The notes under the pieces are model-generated. The model was not told the origin of the DNA and made no database searches. It was given only the letters and a program-made list of their open reading frames with translations. The position numbers and the translations under genes were made by a program. A stretch of DNA of 64,000 bases from Chitinibacter sp046530675 (GTDB taxonomy: Bacteria; Pseudomonadota; Gammaproteobacteria; Burkholderiales; Chitinibacteraceae), in NCBI RefSeq assembly GCF_046530675.1, contig NZ_CP172558.1:248001-312000 (forward strand). Direction: 5' to 3'. Below, piece after piece: positions 30,581 to 39,700 of this stretch (within the stretch, counting starts at the first letter, position 1; each line of letters begins with the position of its first letter).

Positions 30581-32779
30581 TCAATCATGCAGATCGAAAC
30601 GATCCAGATTCATCACCTTGTTCCATGCGGCGACAAAATCGTGGACAAATTTGCCTTGCGCATCGCTGGTCGCGTAGACCTCGGCGAGTGCGCGCAGTTG
30701 CGAGTTCGAGCCGAAGACCAGATCAACGACGGTGGCGGCGGCTTTTACTGCACCCGTTTTTCGATCACGTCCTTCAAATACACCGGAGGTGGCCGATGGC
30801 TGCCATTTCGTTCCCATATCAAGCAGATTAACGAAAAAGTCATTGCTCAACGTTTCAGGCTTTTGCGTGAATACGCCGTGCGAGCCGTTGCTAACATTGA
30901 GCGCACGCAGACCGCCGACCAGCACCGTCATTTCTGGCGCGCTGAGCGTTAACAATTGCGCTTTGTCGATCAACAATTCAGCCGCAGCGCCTTCGAGCCC
31001 GGCACGAGCGTAGTTGCGGAAACCGTCAGCTGCAGGTTCGAGCACGCCAAAAGAATCCACATCGGTCTGCTCTTGTGACGCATCCATCCGGCCCGGCGTA
31101 AACGGCACTTTGACGTCGACACCGGCTTTTTTCGCCGCGGCTTCAACTGCTGCGCCGCCACCGAGCACGATCAAATCGGCCAGCGAGACTTTTTTGCCAC
31201 CCGTGGCACTGGCGTTAAACTCAGCTTGAAGCGCCTCGAGTTTGGCCAGCACTTTGGCCAATTCGGCAGGCTGATTGGCCGCCCAATCTTTCTGTGGAGC
31301 CAAGCGAATCCGTGCGCCGTTCGCACCGCCGCGTTTATCGCTGCCACGGAAAGTCGACGCCGAAGCCCAGGCGGTGCGCACCAATTGTGAAATCGACAAG
31401 CCCGACGCGAGCAGCTTGGCTTTGAGTGCAGCGATGTCGTTTTCATCGACGAGCGGGTGATCGACCTTTGGCACCGGGTCTTGCCAGATCAATTCTTCTT
31501 TCGGAACGAACTTGCCCAGATAGCGTGCGCGCGGCCCCATATCGCGGTGAGTTAATTTAAACCAGGCGCGCGCGAAAGCGTCGGCGAAGGCTTGTGGATT
31601 TTGCAGGAAATGGCGTGAGATTTTTTCATACACCGGATCAAAACGCAGCGACAAATCGGCCGTCGTCATCATTGGCGGATGTTTGATCGAAGGATCATGC
31701 GCGTCCGGAATCATATGCTCGGGCTTCACGTTTTTGGCGACCCATTGTTTCGCGCCAGCCGGGCTTTTGGTCAGCTCCCACTCGTAGCCAAACAGCGTTT
31801 CGAAATAACCGTGATCCCAGGTTGTCGGGTTCGGTTTCCACGCGCCTTCAATGCCGCTGGTCGTCGTGTGTACGCCTTTACCGCTGCCGAATTGATTAAT
31901 CCAGCCCAGCCCTTGCTCTTCAATTGGCGTAGCTTCGGGCTCGGGACCGACCAAAGTCGGATCACCCGCGCCATGCGCTTTACCGAATGTGTGGCCGCCA
32001 GCAACCAAGGCGACGGTTTCTTCGTCGTTCATCGCCATCCGTGCGAAGGTTTCACGCACGTCGCGACCTGAAGCGACCGGATCAGGGTTGCCGTCCGGCC
32101 CTTCAGGATTGACATAAATCAGCCCCATTTGCACCGCGGCGAGCGGGTTTTCCAGCTGGCGATTACCCGAGTAGCGGCTATTGGGCTGATCACTGGTTGC
32201 CAGCCAGGCTTTTTCCGACCCCCAGTAAATATCTTCTTCCGGCGCCCAAATATCGGCGCGACCGCCGCCAAAACCAAAGGTTTTAAATCCCATCGATTCG
32301 AGCGCGACATTGCCGGCCAGAATAAACAAATCCGCCCACGACAGTTTTTTGCCGTATTTTTGCTTGATCGGCCACAAGAGGCGACGCGCTTTATCGAGAT
32401 TGCCGTTATCGGGCCAGCTATTGAGCGGTGCAAAACGTTGATTGCCGGTGCCTGCACCGCCACGACCATCGCTCGTGCGGTAGGTTCCGGCCGCGTGCCA
32501 CGCCATGCGGATCATCAGGCCACCGTAATGCCCCCAGTCGGCCGGCCACCAGTCTTGCGAATCGGTCATCAGCGCGGTCAGATCCTTGACCACCGCGTCC
32601 AGATCAAGCGATTTGAATTCTTTTGCATAATCAAAATCCTCGCCCATCGGATTGGACGCGGGTGAATGCTGATGCAGGATGCTCAGTTTGAGTTGATTAG
32701 GCCACCAGTTGGCATTCGATTGCGCGGCAGCCACAGTCTGAGCGCCACCAGAGAATGGACATTTTGCTTCGTTTGACAT
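30581..32779 (-). CDS. katG: Catalase-peroxidase KatG
   Basis: A haem enzyme that destroys hydrogen peroxide. 732 residues, full length, with the duplicated peroxidase fold. Distal residues are in MIRMAWHAAGTYR (Arg about 91, Trp about 94, His about 95), the proximal His is in VAGGHTFGKAHG (about 263). The Trp-Tyr-Met crosslink needed for catalase activity can be formed: Trp 94, Tyr of LIYVNPEG (about 222) and Met of FARMAMND (about 248). AAGGAG lies 7 bases before the ATG. A 350-base upstream gap contains a palindrome that may be a regulatory site. It ends at a strong terminator. Confidence 0.97.
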   Translation of the reverse strand: MSNEAKCPFSGGAQTVAAAQSNANWWPNQLKLSILHQHSPASNPMGEDFDYAKEFKSLDLDAVVKDLTALMTDSQDWWPADWGHYGGLMIRMAWHAAGTYRTSDGRGGAGTGNQRFAPLNSWPDNGNLDKARRLLWPIKQKYGKKLSWADLFILAGNVALESMGFKTFGFGGGRADIWAPEEDIYWGSEKAWLATSDQPNSRYSGNRQLENPLAAVQMGLIYVNPEGPDGNPDPVASGRDVRETFARMAMNDEETVALVAGGHTFGKAHGAGDPTLVGPEPEATPIEEQGLGWINQFGSGKGVHTTTSGIEGAWKPNPTTWDHGYFETLFGYEWELTKSPAGAKQWVAKNVKPEHMIPDAHDPSIKHPPMMTTADLSLRFDPVYEKISRHFLQNPQAFADAFARAWFKLTHRDMGPRARYLGKFVPKEELIWQDPVPKVDHPLVDENDIAALKAKLLASGLSISQLVRTAWASASTFRGSDKRGGANGARIRLAPQKDWAANQPAELAKVLAKLEALQAEFNASATGGKKVSLADLIVLGGGAAVEAAAKKAGVDVKVPFTPGRMDASQEQTDVDSFGVLEPAADGFRNYARAGLEGAAAELLIDKAQLLTLSAPEMTVLVGGLRALNVSNGSHGVFTQKPETLSNDFFVNLLDMGTKWQPSATSGVFEGRDRKTGAVKAAATVVDLVFGSNSQLRALAEVYATSDAQGKFVHDFVAAWNKVMNLDRFDLHD

Positions 32780-32930
32780 GGAAATCTCCTTAACCTCGTT
32801 GGCTCCGGCGAAGGCGAATCAGTGATTACCCAGGCATAAGCCCGGTCATCATTCAGCCTCGACACCGGATTAATACATATAAAAAATCTGCTAGTGAAAA
32901 CCGCCGAAGAATGCGTGCTTAAGCATAGTC

Positions 32931-32964
32931 ATCACTTTGAAAATACAAGCATTTTTCAAGTGAT
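32931..32964. promoter_or_regulatory. Imperfect palindrome upstream of katG
   Basis: ATCACTTTGAAAAT (32931-32944) and ATTTTTCAAGTGAT (32951-32964) form 14-base arms with two mismatches around a 6-base centre, about 150 bases before the katG start. It could be a regulator site or a hairpin. The rest of the 350-base gap is AT-rich and holds no gene I can support. Confidence 0.4.
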
Positions 32965-33075
32965 CTGCACGACAAAGCAGCAGATTCAACAGACTGAGTT
33001 CATCATAGGCGCATCTTTTAAATAGTTAAAATTAAATTAATTTATAATTGCATTAGTTTTTTCATATCGAAAAAG

Positions 33076-33108
33076 GCAAAAAAAACGACGCAGCTACCGT
33101 GCGTCGTT
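33076..33108 (-). terminator. Rho-independent terminator of the DUF455 gene
   Basis: On the minus strand AACGACGCA-CGGTAGC-TGCGTCGTT is followed by a run of T residues, directly after the ferritin-like gene. Confidence 0.87.
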
Positions 33109-33130
33109 GTTGATGAATGCGGACGGAGAC

Positions 33131-33907
33131 TCAGGTTTTTAGCGACTCGATCAGCGCCATTTCCTCGGCGCTAAATCCAGCCTCGATGCGTGCAAGATGA
33201 TTGAGTGCGCCGCGAAATTTGGGGGCGTCGTAATCACGCAGCAGCGCGACAAAAGTTGCAATCGGCGCCAGATCACGCTGCTCGCAGCACCAGTGATACC
33301 AGCGATTACCGATGCGGACATGGCCGATTTCATCGCGCAGGATAATGTCGAGAATCTCGCAAGCACGCTCGTCGTGTACTGCTGCGAGTTTCTCGCGTAT
33401 CGGCGGCACGGCGTCAAGCCCGCGCGCCTCCAGAATCCGCGGCACCAGCGCCATCCGCGCCATCACGTCAGCGTCAGTGCGTACCGCCATTTCCCACAAG
33501 CTGTTGTGCGCGTCAAAATCGCCGTAATCAAAACCCAAGCTACGCAAATGCTCGCGCAACAAACTGAAGTGATACGCCTCTTCCTGCGCGACGCGCAGCC
33601 AGTCGGCGTAATAGTCGGCAGGCATAGCGCGAAAACGGTAAATCGCATCGAGCGCCAGATTGATCGCGTTAAATTCGATATGCGCAAATGCATGCAATAA
33701 TGCGGCGCGATTTTCGGCCAGCGCCAGATTACGGCGGCGCGGCAAAGCTGTCGGCGGCACCAGCGCGGGTCGCTCCGGTCGACCTGGCGCGTCGACCTTG
33801 ACGACCGGATCGCCTGAACCCCGTCGAGACAGATCAATCAGCCCCAGCAAACGGATTTTTTCATCAGGATCGTGCGCCATCAGGGCGGCAAATGCGGCTG
33901 CAAACAT
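33131..33907 (-). CDS. Ferritin-like DUF455 family protein
   Basis: 258 residues, all-helical. The pattern of acidic and His residues expected of a di-metal ferritin-like four-helix bundle is visible: HAFAHIEFNAINLALD (Glu, His), VAQEEAYHFSLL (Glu-Glu-x-x-His), CEILDIILRDEIGHVRIG (Glu/Asp-Glu-x-x-His). DUF455 proteins are widespread in proteobacteria; some relatives act in tRNA hydroxylation (MiaE-like), but this one has no assigned reaction. It begins MFAAAFAAL without a signal peptide. A terminator follows, so it is a single-gene unit, followed by the katG promoter region. Confidence 0.82.
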   Translation of the reverse strand: MFAAAFAALMAHDPDEKIRLLGLIDLSRRGSGDPVVKVDAPGRPERPALVPPTALPRRRNLALAENRAALLHAFAHIEFNAINLALDAIYRFRAMPADYYADWLRVAQEEAYHFSLLREHLRSLGFDYGDFDAHNSLWEMAVRTDADVMARMALVPRILEARGLDAVPPIREKLAAVHDERACEILDIILRDEIGHVRIGNRWYHWCCEQRDLAPIATFVALLRDYDAPKFRGALNHLARIEAGFSAEEMALIESLKT

Positions 33908-34017
33908 GGGACTTCTCGGAAAAAGGGAAAACAGATCGCGGCAGTATTCACCGCCAAGCCCAATATGGCAAGTCGGGGCAGATTTTAAAACGGCGGATCA
34001 GAAGACAAAGAAAATAT

Positions 34018-34072
34018 AATGGGTATATTGCTACAGCCATTATCTAAAAATGGCTGTAGCAATATACCCATT
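34018..34072. repeat. Perfect 24-bp inverted repeat beginning ATGGGTATAT
   Basis: Arms at 34018-34041 and 34049-34072 are exact reverse complements around a 7-base loop (ATCTAAA). It sits between the DUF455 start and the DUF411 stop, and could act as a terminator-like hairpin for DUF411. Its outer ends (AATGGGTATAT) match the ends of another hairpin near 61953 and short sites near 13016 and 27959. Confidence 0.9.
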
Positions 34073-34092
34073 AATACATTTCACAAAGCTGC

Positions 34093-34518
34093 TCAGAATT
34101 TGCCATAAGGCTTGACCGAGCCATCCTTGCCGATTAGGACGACATCAACTGTTCCCGGCTTGTAGTCGCCCATTCCCGGTGAATGGGCTGGCATGCCGGG
34201 CGCGGCGATGCCTTTGGCGGCCGGTTTGTCCTTGAGCAATTTGGCAATCGCCGCAGCAGGAACGTGGCCTTCAATCGCATAACCCTGCATCACCAGCGTA
34301 TGGCAGCTGGCTGCGACGTGAGTACCATATTGCTGCTTGATACTGCTCATGTCCTGCCGTGCTTCTTCCTTGATCTTGAAACCGGCGGCACGCAGATGTT
34401 TGGCGTGTTCGCCGCAACAACCGCAGTTGGGGTCTTTGTACATCACACCGGCAGGTGTTGCAGCCATCGCCAGCATCGGCGCAAACAACGCGCTCATCAT
34501 CAGTAATTTGAATTTCAT
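34093..34518 (-). CDS. DUF411 family periplasmic metal-related protein
   Basis: 141 residues from the ATG at 34518, preceded by AGGAAA; the longer frame to 34698 runs through a repeat and is not real. A signal peptide (MKFKLLMMSALFAPMLAMA) is followed by MYKDPNCGCCGEHAKHLRAAGF, the Cys-x-Cys-Cys motif shared by all DUF411 proteins, then SCHTLVMQGYAIEGHVP with a conserved Cys-His. DUF411 genes recur in copper, silver and other metal-resistance clusters, and this one ends such a cluster. Metal binding is likely; the biochemical role is unknown. Confidence 0.85.
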   Translation of the reverse strand: MKFKLLMMSALFAPMLAMAATPAGVMYKDPNCGCCGEHAKHLRAAGFKIKEEARQDMSSIKQQYGTHVAASCHTLVMQGYAIEGHVPAAAIAKLLKDKPAAKGIAAPGMPAHSPGMGDYKPGTVDVVLIGKDGSVKPYGKF

Positions 34519-34534
34519 CGTTAGTTTTCCTGTT

Positions 34535-34646
34535 TGTTTAAGTATCTGGACAAAAGTTTTCACGCAAGGCACAACGCGACGCCAGTACAGGTAGTACGGC
34601 GAGGCGAAGTAACGATGCGTGGGAACGTTTGGTTTAGCACTTATTT
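34535..34646. repeat. Long imperfect hairpin repeat, copy 1 (metal cluster)
   Basis: About 110 bases. Outer arms (AAGT..CTGGACAAAAGTTTTCACGC and its partner GCGTGGGAACGTTTGGTTT) pair imperfectly, and the centre is CAGTACAGGTAGTACGG. It is about 85-90% identical by eye to 36184-36295. It overlaps the stop codon of the multicopper-oxidase gene and ends just before the DUF411 ribosome-binding site. Confidence 0.85.
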
Positions 34647-36161
34647 GACCAATAACTGCGCCATCATTCCCTGCCCTTCGTGCTCCAGAATATGGCAATG
34701 GAACATCCGCAGGCCTTTATGGTGCTGAATGGTTTTGATGCGTACCGTTTCATACGGACGCAGATTGATCGTGTCGTGCAAGGCGCGAAATGGTGCGTTG
34801 CGGCGTTTGCCATCAAGCCGGGAATCAAGCACGACAAACTGCGTGCCATGCAGATGGAAAGGGTGATCCATATGCGAGTTATTGAATACTTCCCAGATTT
34901 CGACTTCACCAACGCGGCTGGTCAGATCATGCCGGTTCATGTCATAGCTTTTACCGTTGACCAAAAAATTCATCGAATGCACGCCGCCAGCCATGCTCAT
35001 CTTTTCGCTAAATTCGACTTTTTTCAGCGCAGTCGCTTTGCCCGGATCAGCGATCTGGCGCAAACGGGTCGGAATCGCCGGGGTCGGGCCTGCGATCAGA
35101 TTCAGCGTTGCCAAAGTTCTTTCGGTTTCCGCCACGATATCGTTCATATTCTGGCCACCCATTTTCTGCCGATCATAAATCAGCGCTTTCAGGCTGGTTT
35201 GCACGGTTTTGCCGTCGCCCACCAGCAATTCGACGCGCTGACCCGGAACGAGTAACAGTTCATTCAATGGCACTGGCGCTTCGAGCAATCCACCGTCAGT
35301 ACCGACCAGCGTCAGTTTCTGACCGGGAATTGCCAGGCGCAAATACCGTGCGCTGCAGGCATTCCATAGCCGCAAGCGCTGCCGACCTGCAATAGTCACA
35401 ACCGGATTGCGCTGACCATTGACCAGCACAAACTGCCCTTCGCGGCCATTCATCCAGTCATCGGCGGTGTTGTCGGGAATCTGCCCTTGAGCATCGAGTT
35501 TTAAATCCGAAATCACCAGATGTTGTTCGGCAAAACCGGCCAGCGGGTCAGACTTGCTGCGAACAATAAACAGCCCGGCCAGACCGCGATAGACCTGCTC
35601 GGGCGTGTCGCCGTGCGGATGCGGGTGATACCAGTAAGTTCCGGCGCAGTCGGTTGGCAGTTTGAAGCGGTAAACGCGCTCGCCATCGGCTGGCACGGCG
35701 TCCTGCGGATTGCCATCCTGCTCTGGCGGCACCGGCAGCCCGTGCCAGTGTATCGTCGATGCTTGGGCAAGTTGATTGACAAAGCGGACTTCGACTTCGT
35801 CGCCTTCATAGGCCTCAATCAATGGGCCCGGAATCTGGCCGTTATACAGCCAGACAGTAGTTTTAATCCCGGCGACCAGCTCGATTTCGTGCGCAGCGGC
35901 AGTCAGCGTCGCCTGAAAAGTACCGGTCTTTGCTGATGCATTGGGCAAGGGTTTCAATGCCAAATGCGGCAAGCCCGAGGCCAGCTTTGATTCGGGCAGC
36001 AAATCCATCGCCGGGACGGTTTTCAATCCGCTTGAGCCTTGCGCTGTTTCCATTCCGGAATGATGTGCCGCGTGATCTGTGGCGGCCCAGAGTGGCTGGC
36101 TGTACAGCCAGGAAACCAGCCCCATCCCAGCCGAACGGCTAATAAAATGACGACGATCCAT
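34641..36161 (-). CDS. Multicopper oxidase (CueO/CopA type, Tat-exported)
   Basis: 506 residues. The start MDRRHFISRSAGMGLVSWLY is a twin-arginine signal, so the enzyme is exported folded with its copper. All copper sites are present: IHWHGLP and YHPHPHGDT (first domain), HPFHLHGTQF and MFHCHILEHEGQGMM (last domain) containing the T1 Cys-His and T2/T3 His residues. A Met/His-containing segment (EKMSMAGGVHSM) near residue 380 resembles the metal-binding insert of CueO. It would oxidise Cu(I) to less toxic Cu(II) in the periplasm. It follows the pump genes and precedes DUF411, each gap holding the same hairpin repeat. Confidence 0.93.
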   Translation of the reverse strand: MDRRHFISRSAGMGLVSWLYSQPLWAATDHAAHHSGMETAQGSSGLKTVPAMDLLPESKLASGLPHLALKPLPNASAKTGTFQATLTAAAHEIELVAGIKTTVWLYNGQIPGPLIEAYEGDEVEVRFVNQLAQASTIHWHGLPVPPEQDGNPQDAVPADGERVYRFKLPTDCAGTYWYHPHPHGDTPEQVYRGLAGLFIVRSKSDPLAGFAEQHLVISDLKLDAQGQIPDNTADDWMNGREGQFVLVNGQRNPVVTIAGRQRLRLWNACSARYLRLAIPGQKLTLVGTDGGLLEAPVPLNELLLVPGQRVELLVGDGKTVQTSLKALIYDRQKMGGQNMNDIVAETERTLATLNLIAGPTPAIPTRLRQIADPGKATALKKVEFSEKMSMAGGVHSMNFLVNGKSYDMNRHDLTSRVGEVEIWEVFNNSHMDHPFHLHGTQFVVLDSRLDGKRRNAPFRALHDTINLRPYETVRIKTIQHHKGLRMFHCHILEHEGQGMMAQLLVK

Positions 36162-36183
36162 GATTGACTCCTTGGCAGATAGG

Positions 36184-36295
36184 GTTTAAGTAACTGGACA
36201 AAAGTTTCCACGCAAGGCACAAAGCCGAAGACAGTACAGGTAGTACGGCGAGGCGAAGTAACGAAGCGTGGGAACTTTTGGTTTTGCACTTATTT
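36184..36295. repeat. Long imperfect hairpin repeat, copy 2 (metal cluster)
   Basis: Same element as 34535-34646: GTTTAAGTAACTGGACAAAA at one end, GCACTTATTT at the other, centre CAGTACAGGTAGTACGG. Again it begins at the stop codon of the upstream gene (36290-36292) and ends close to the ribosome-binding site of the next gene, the multicopper oxidase. Confidence 0.88.
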
Positions 36296-36670
36296 CAGCA
36301 CAAACCGGAACTGTTCAACCGGCTTGCCTTTGGGGATCAGCTTCAGCAGCGCCTTGGTGCCTGCGACCGCCTTGTATTGACCACTCGCCATCAGCGAGTT
36401 ATCACCCGATGGCATCAGCTTGAGCACCTGTTTTTCACTGCCGTTCAGCAAAGTGATTTCGGCGCTGTAATCCTTGCTGGCAATCGCTTCATCCTGATGG
36501 CTGGTCAGATAAACCATCAGCATATTGCCTGCGGTACTCAATTCGGCACGGGTACCGGAAGTCGCTTCGGCCATGACGCCGCCATGCTTGGCGCTCATCA
36601 CGCCATCGGCTTGAACAAAGCCGGAAAACACGCCAATGGAGAGCAATAAAGTAATCAGTGTCTTTTTCAT
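36290..36670 (-). CDS. Small periplasmic protein of the metal cluster, function unknown
   Basis: 126 residues from the ATG at 36670 (AAGGAAAT upstream). A clear signal peptide (MKKTLITLLLSIGVFSGFV, cleavage near QAD) is followed by a beta-rich domain (ELSTAGNMLMVYLTSHQD, EITLLNGSEKQVLKLMPSG, LLKLIPKGKPVEQFRFVL). It has few Cys or His residues but several Met and one HGGVM motif, so it could be a periplasmic copper carrier, in the position where CusF often occurs. I do not recognise a named family. It is 35 bases after the RND pump gene. Confidence 0.7.
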   Translation of the reverse strand: MKKTLITLLLSIGVFSGFVQADGVMSAKHGGVMAEATSGTRAELSTAGNMLMVYLTSHQDEAIASKDYSAEITLLNGSEKQVLKLMPSGDNSLMASGQYKAVAGTKALLKLIPKGKPVEQFRFVLK

Positions 36671-36705
36671 GGTATTTCCTTTTAAGTAAAAGCCCACGGG
36701 CTCGA

Positions 36706-39700
36706 TTAGTAAGTTGTTTCAGTTTGATCGTCGAGTAAACGCTGCAATGGTTTTTCACCAAACAGCCAGAACATCAGCGGCGTCAGCAAAGTATCGAGTA
36801 GCGTCGAGCTGATCAGCCCGCCAAAAATCACCACGGCCACCGGATGCAGGATTTCCTTGCCCGGCGCATCGGCAGCAAACAGCAGCGGCGTGAGTGCCAG
36901 CGCTGCGGTCAGTGCGGTCATCAGCACCGGCGTCAGGCGTTCGAGTGAACCGCGGATAATCATGGGCTGGCCGAATACTTCACCTTCAAACTTGCACAGA
37001 TTGATGTAATGGCTGACTTTCAGAATCCCGTTGCGCGTCGCGATGCCGGTTAAGGTAATAAACCCGACCATCGACGCGACCGAGAGCGTAATACCGGACA
37101 GCCACATGGCGATGACGCTGCCGATCAGCGCCATCGGGATATTGGCCATGATCATGCCGGCCAGTACCGCCGACTGATAACGCGTATAGAGCACCATAAA
37201 GATCAGCAGCAGTGACAACAGCGACAGCCCGGCGATCAGCCGTGTGGCATCTTCCTGAGCCTGAAACTGCCCTTCCAGACTGGCAAAATAGCCTTCCGCC
37301 AAGGCATTTTCAGCCAGCAAGCTACGAATCTGCCCGATGATCTGCGACATATCACGACCATCGGTATTGGCTGAAATCACAATCCGGCGACGGCCATTTT
37401 CACGACCGATCTGATTGGGCCCGTCGCTCTCTTCAATGCTCGCGACCTGTGACAGCGGCACTTTTCCATGTGGCGTGTCGATCAGAATATTGGCCAAACC
37501 TGCCGCATCGCGCGCTGCATCAGGCAGGCGGATCACCAGATCAAAACGCTTGTTCTGATCAATCACCTGCGCCACCGTATCGCCTTCGGTCAGCGCCTCC
37601 AGCGTTTTAAGCAAGCTGCCGGGCGCAACGCCCAGCTGCGCGGCGCGGTCATAATCGAGCTGCACTTTCAACTGCGGAATCAGCACCTGTTTCTCGATCT
37701 GCAAATCGGTCAGCCCTTCAATTCCCGCCAGCTTTTCCCGCAAACCCGCCGCCTGAGCGCGCAGTGTATCGAGATCGTCGCCATAAATTTTCAGCGCAAT
37801 CTGCGCCCGAACGCCCGACAGCAAATGATCCAGCCGGTGCGAAATCGGCTGCCCGACCGTCGTCGTGGCCGGCAATGCAGCAAGCCGTGCACGGATATCC
37901 GCCATGATGACTTCACGCGAACGAGCAGCCCCCGTGCGCTGCAGATCAACGTCAATTTCGCTCGAATGAACGCCTTCGGCGTGTTCATCCAGCTCAGCAC
38001 GACCAGTGCGCCGCCCTACGCTTTTCACTTCGGGTACTTGCGCGATCAAGCGCTCGGCCAGAGCACCAACGCGATTGGCTTCGGAGAGTGAAGTGCCGGG
38101 GTTAAGTAATAAACTGACCGTTAAAGTGCCTTCGTTAAATGCCGGTAAAAATGCCCGCGGTAAAAAAGGCAGCGAAGCAATCGCCAGCACCAGCAGCAAA
38201 CCCGCCGCCAGCAACGCTGGTTTAACGTGAGCAAAAGAAGCCTGTAATACCCGAGCATCCCAGCGTTTAAGCCAGCTCACCAGCGCCGAATCGCCATGCT
38301 GGATTTGCCGCAGACGAGTGAAAACGCGTCCAACGGACGCTAAAAATCCCCCTCGCCCCTGCGGGGAGAGGGTTAGGGGAGCGGGGCGAGAGAAAACATC
38401 GCCCAGCAGGAAATAACTCATCACCGGCGTCACCGTCAGCGCGACCAGCAGGCTGGCCAGAATCGACGTGATATACGCCACGCCCAGCGGTGCGAACAGC
38501 CGCCCTTCGATACCCGGCAAGGCAAACAGCGGAACAAACACCAGCACGACGACCAGCGTGGCGACCACGACACCCGAGCGCACTTCATTGCAGGCTTTGG
38601 CAATCACCTTGATTGTTGCAACAACGCCTTGCGGCTGGTTCTCTTTCAGGCGGCGCAAAATGTTTTCAACGTCGACCAGTGCGTCGTCAACCAGCTCGCC
38701 AATCGCAATCGCCAGCCCGCCGAGCGTCATCACATTCACTGACAATCCCAGCGCCTTGAACACCAGAAAAGTCACTGCCAGCGACAACGGAATGGCCGTC
38801 AGCGAAATCAATGTCGTGCGGCCATTCATCAGAAAGGCAAACAGCACCAGCGCCACCATGAGCGCGCCGTCGCGCAAGGCTTCGCTGACATTATCAATCG
38901 AGGCTTCGATAAAATCGGCCTGACGAAACGAGATCTGCGGTTTGCTTATTCCCGCAGGCAAGCTGGCACTCAAGCTGGTGAGTGCCTTCTCGATCTGCTG
39001 CGTCAGCGCAATCGAGTCGGCATTGGGCTGCTTTTGCACGCTGACAATCACCGCCGCTTTGCCGCCAAAACCGGCGTCACCACGTTTGAACGCCGGGGCA
39101 AATTTCACGTTCGCGACCTGCTTGAGCAAAATGGGCTGACCGTTGACGACCTTGAGCGCCAGATTCTGCATATCAGCCAGCCGGGTCGTTCTCCCCATAT
39201 TGCGGATCAGATACTCGCGGGCATTTTGCTCCAGATACCCTCCACTTGTATTGCCAGCAAAGCCAGATAGTGCTTTTTCTATATCGTCATACCCTATAGA
39301 TAATTGCGCCATCATCGCTGAATCCGGTTCAACGCGAAATTGTCGCACTTCGCCACCAATCGGAATCACCTGCGCGACGCCGGGAATCGACAACAGTCGC
39401 GGACGTAAAACAAAATCAACGTACTCGCGCACCGCCATGCTCTGCAAACCATCGCCCTGCTCCGCAGCGATCGGAAAGGCAATCAGCATGATTTCGCCCA
39501 TCACCGATGAAATCGGCCCCATTGCCGGGCTGATCCCGGCTGGCAGTTGCGCTTTGACTTCGGCAAGACGCTCGGCAACGAGCTGCCGGTTGCGGTAAAT
39601 ATCGGACCCCCAGGCAAATTCGGCATACACAATCGACAAGCCGACGCCCGACACCGAGCGCACTCGGGTGACGCCGGGCATACCATTGAGCGCCGTTTCG

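Noticed and set aside
34519..34698. N-terminal extension of the DUF411 protein
   Set aside because: The extension is a translation of the hairpin repeat and the end of the oxidase gene; the signal peptide and ribosome-binding site place the start at 34518.
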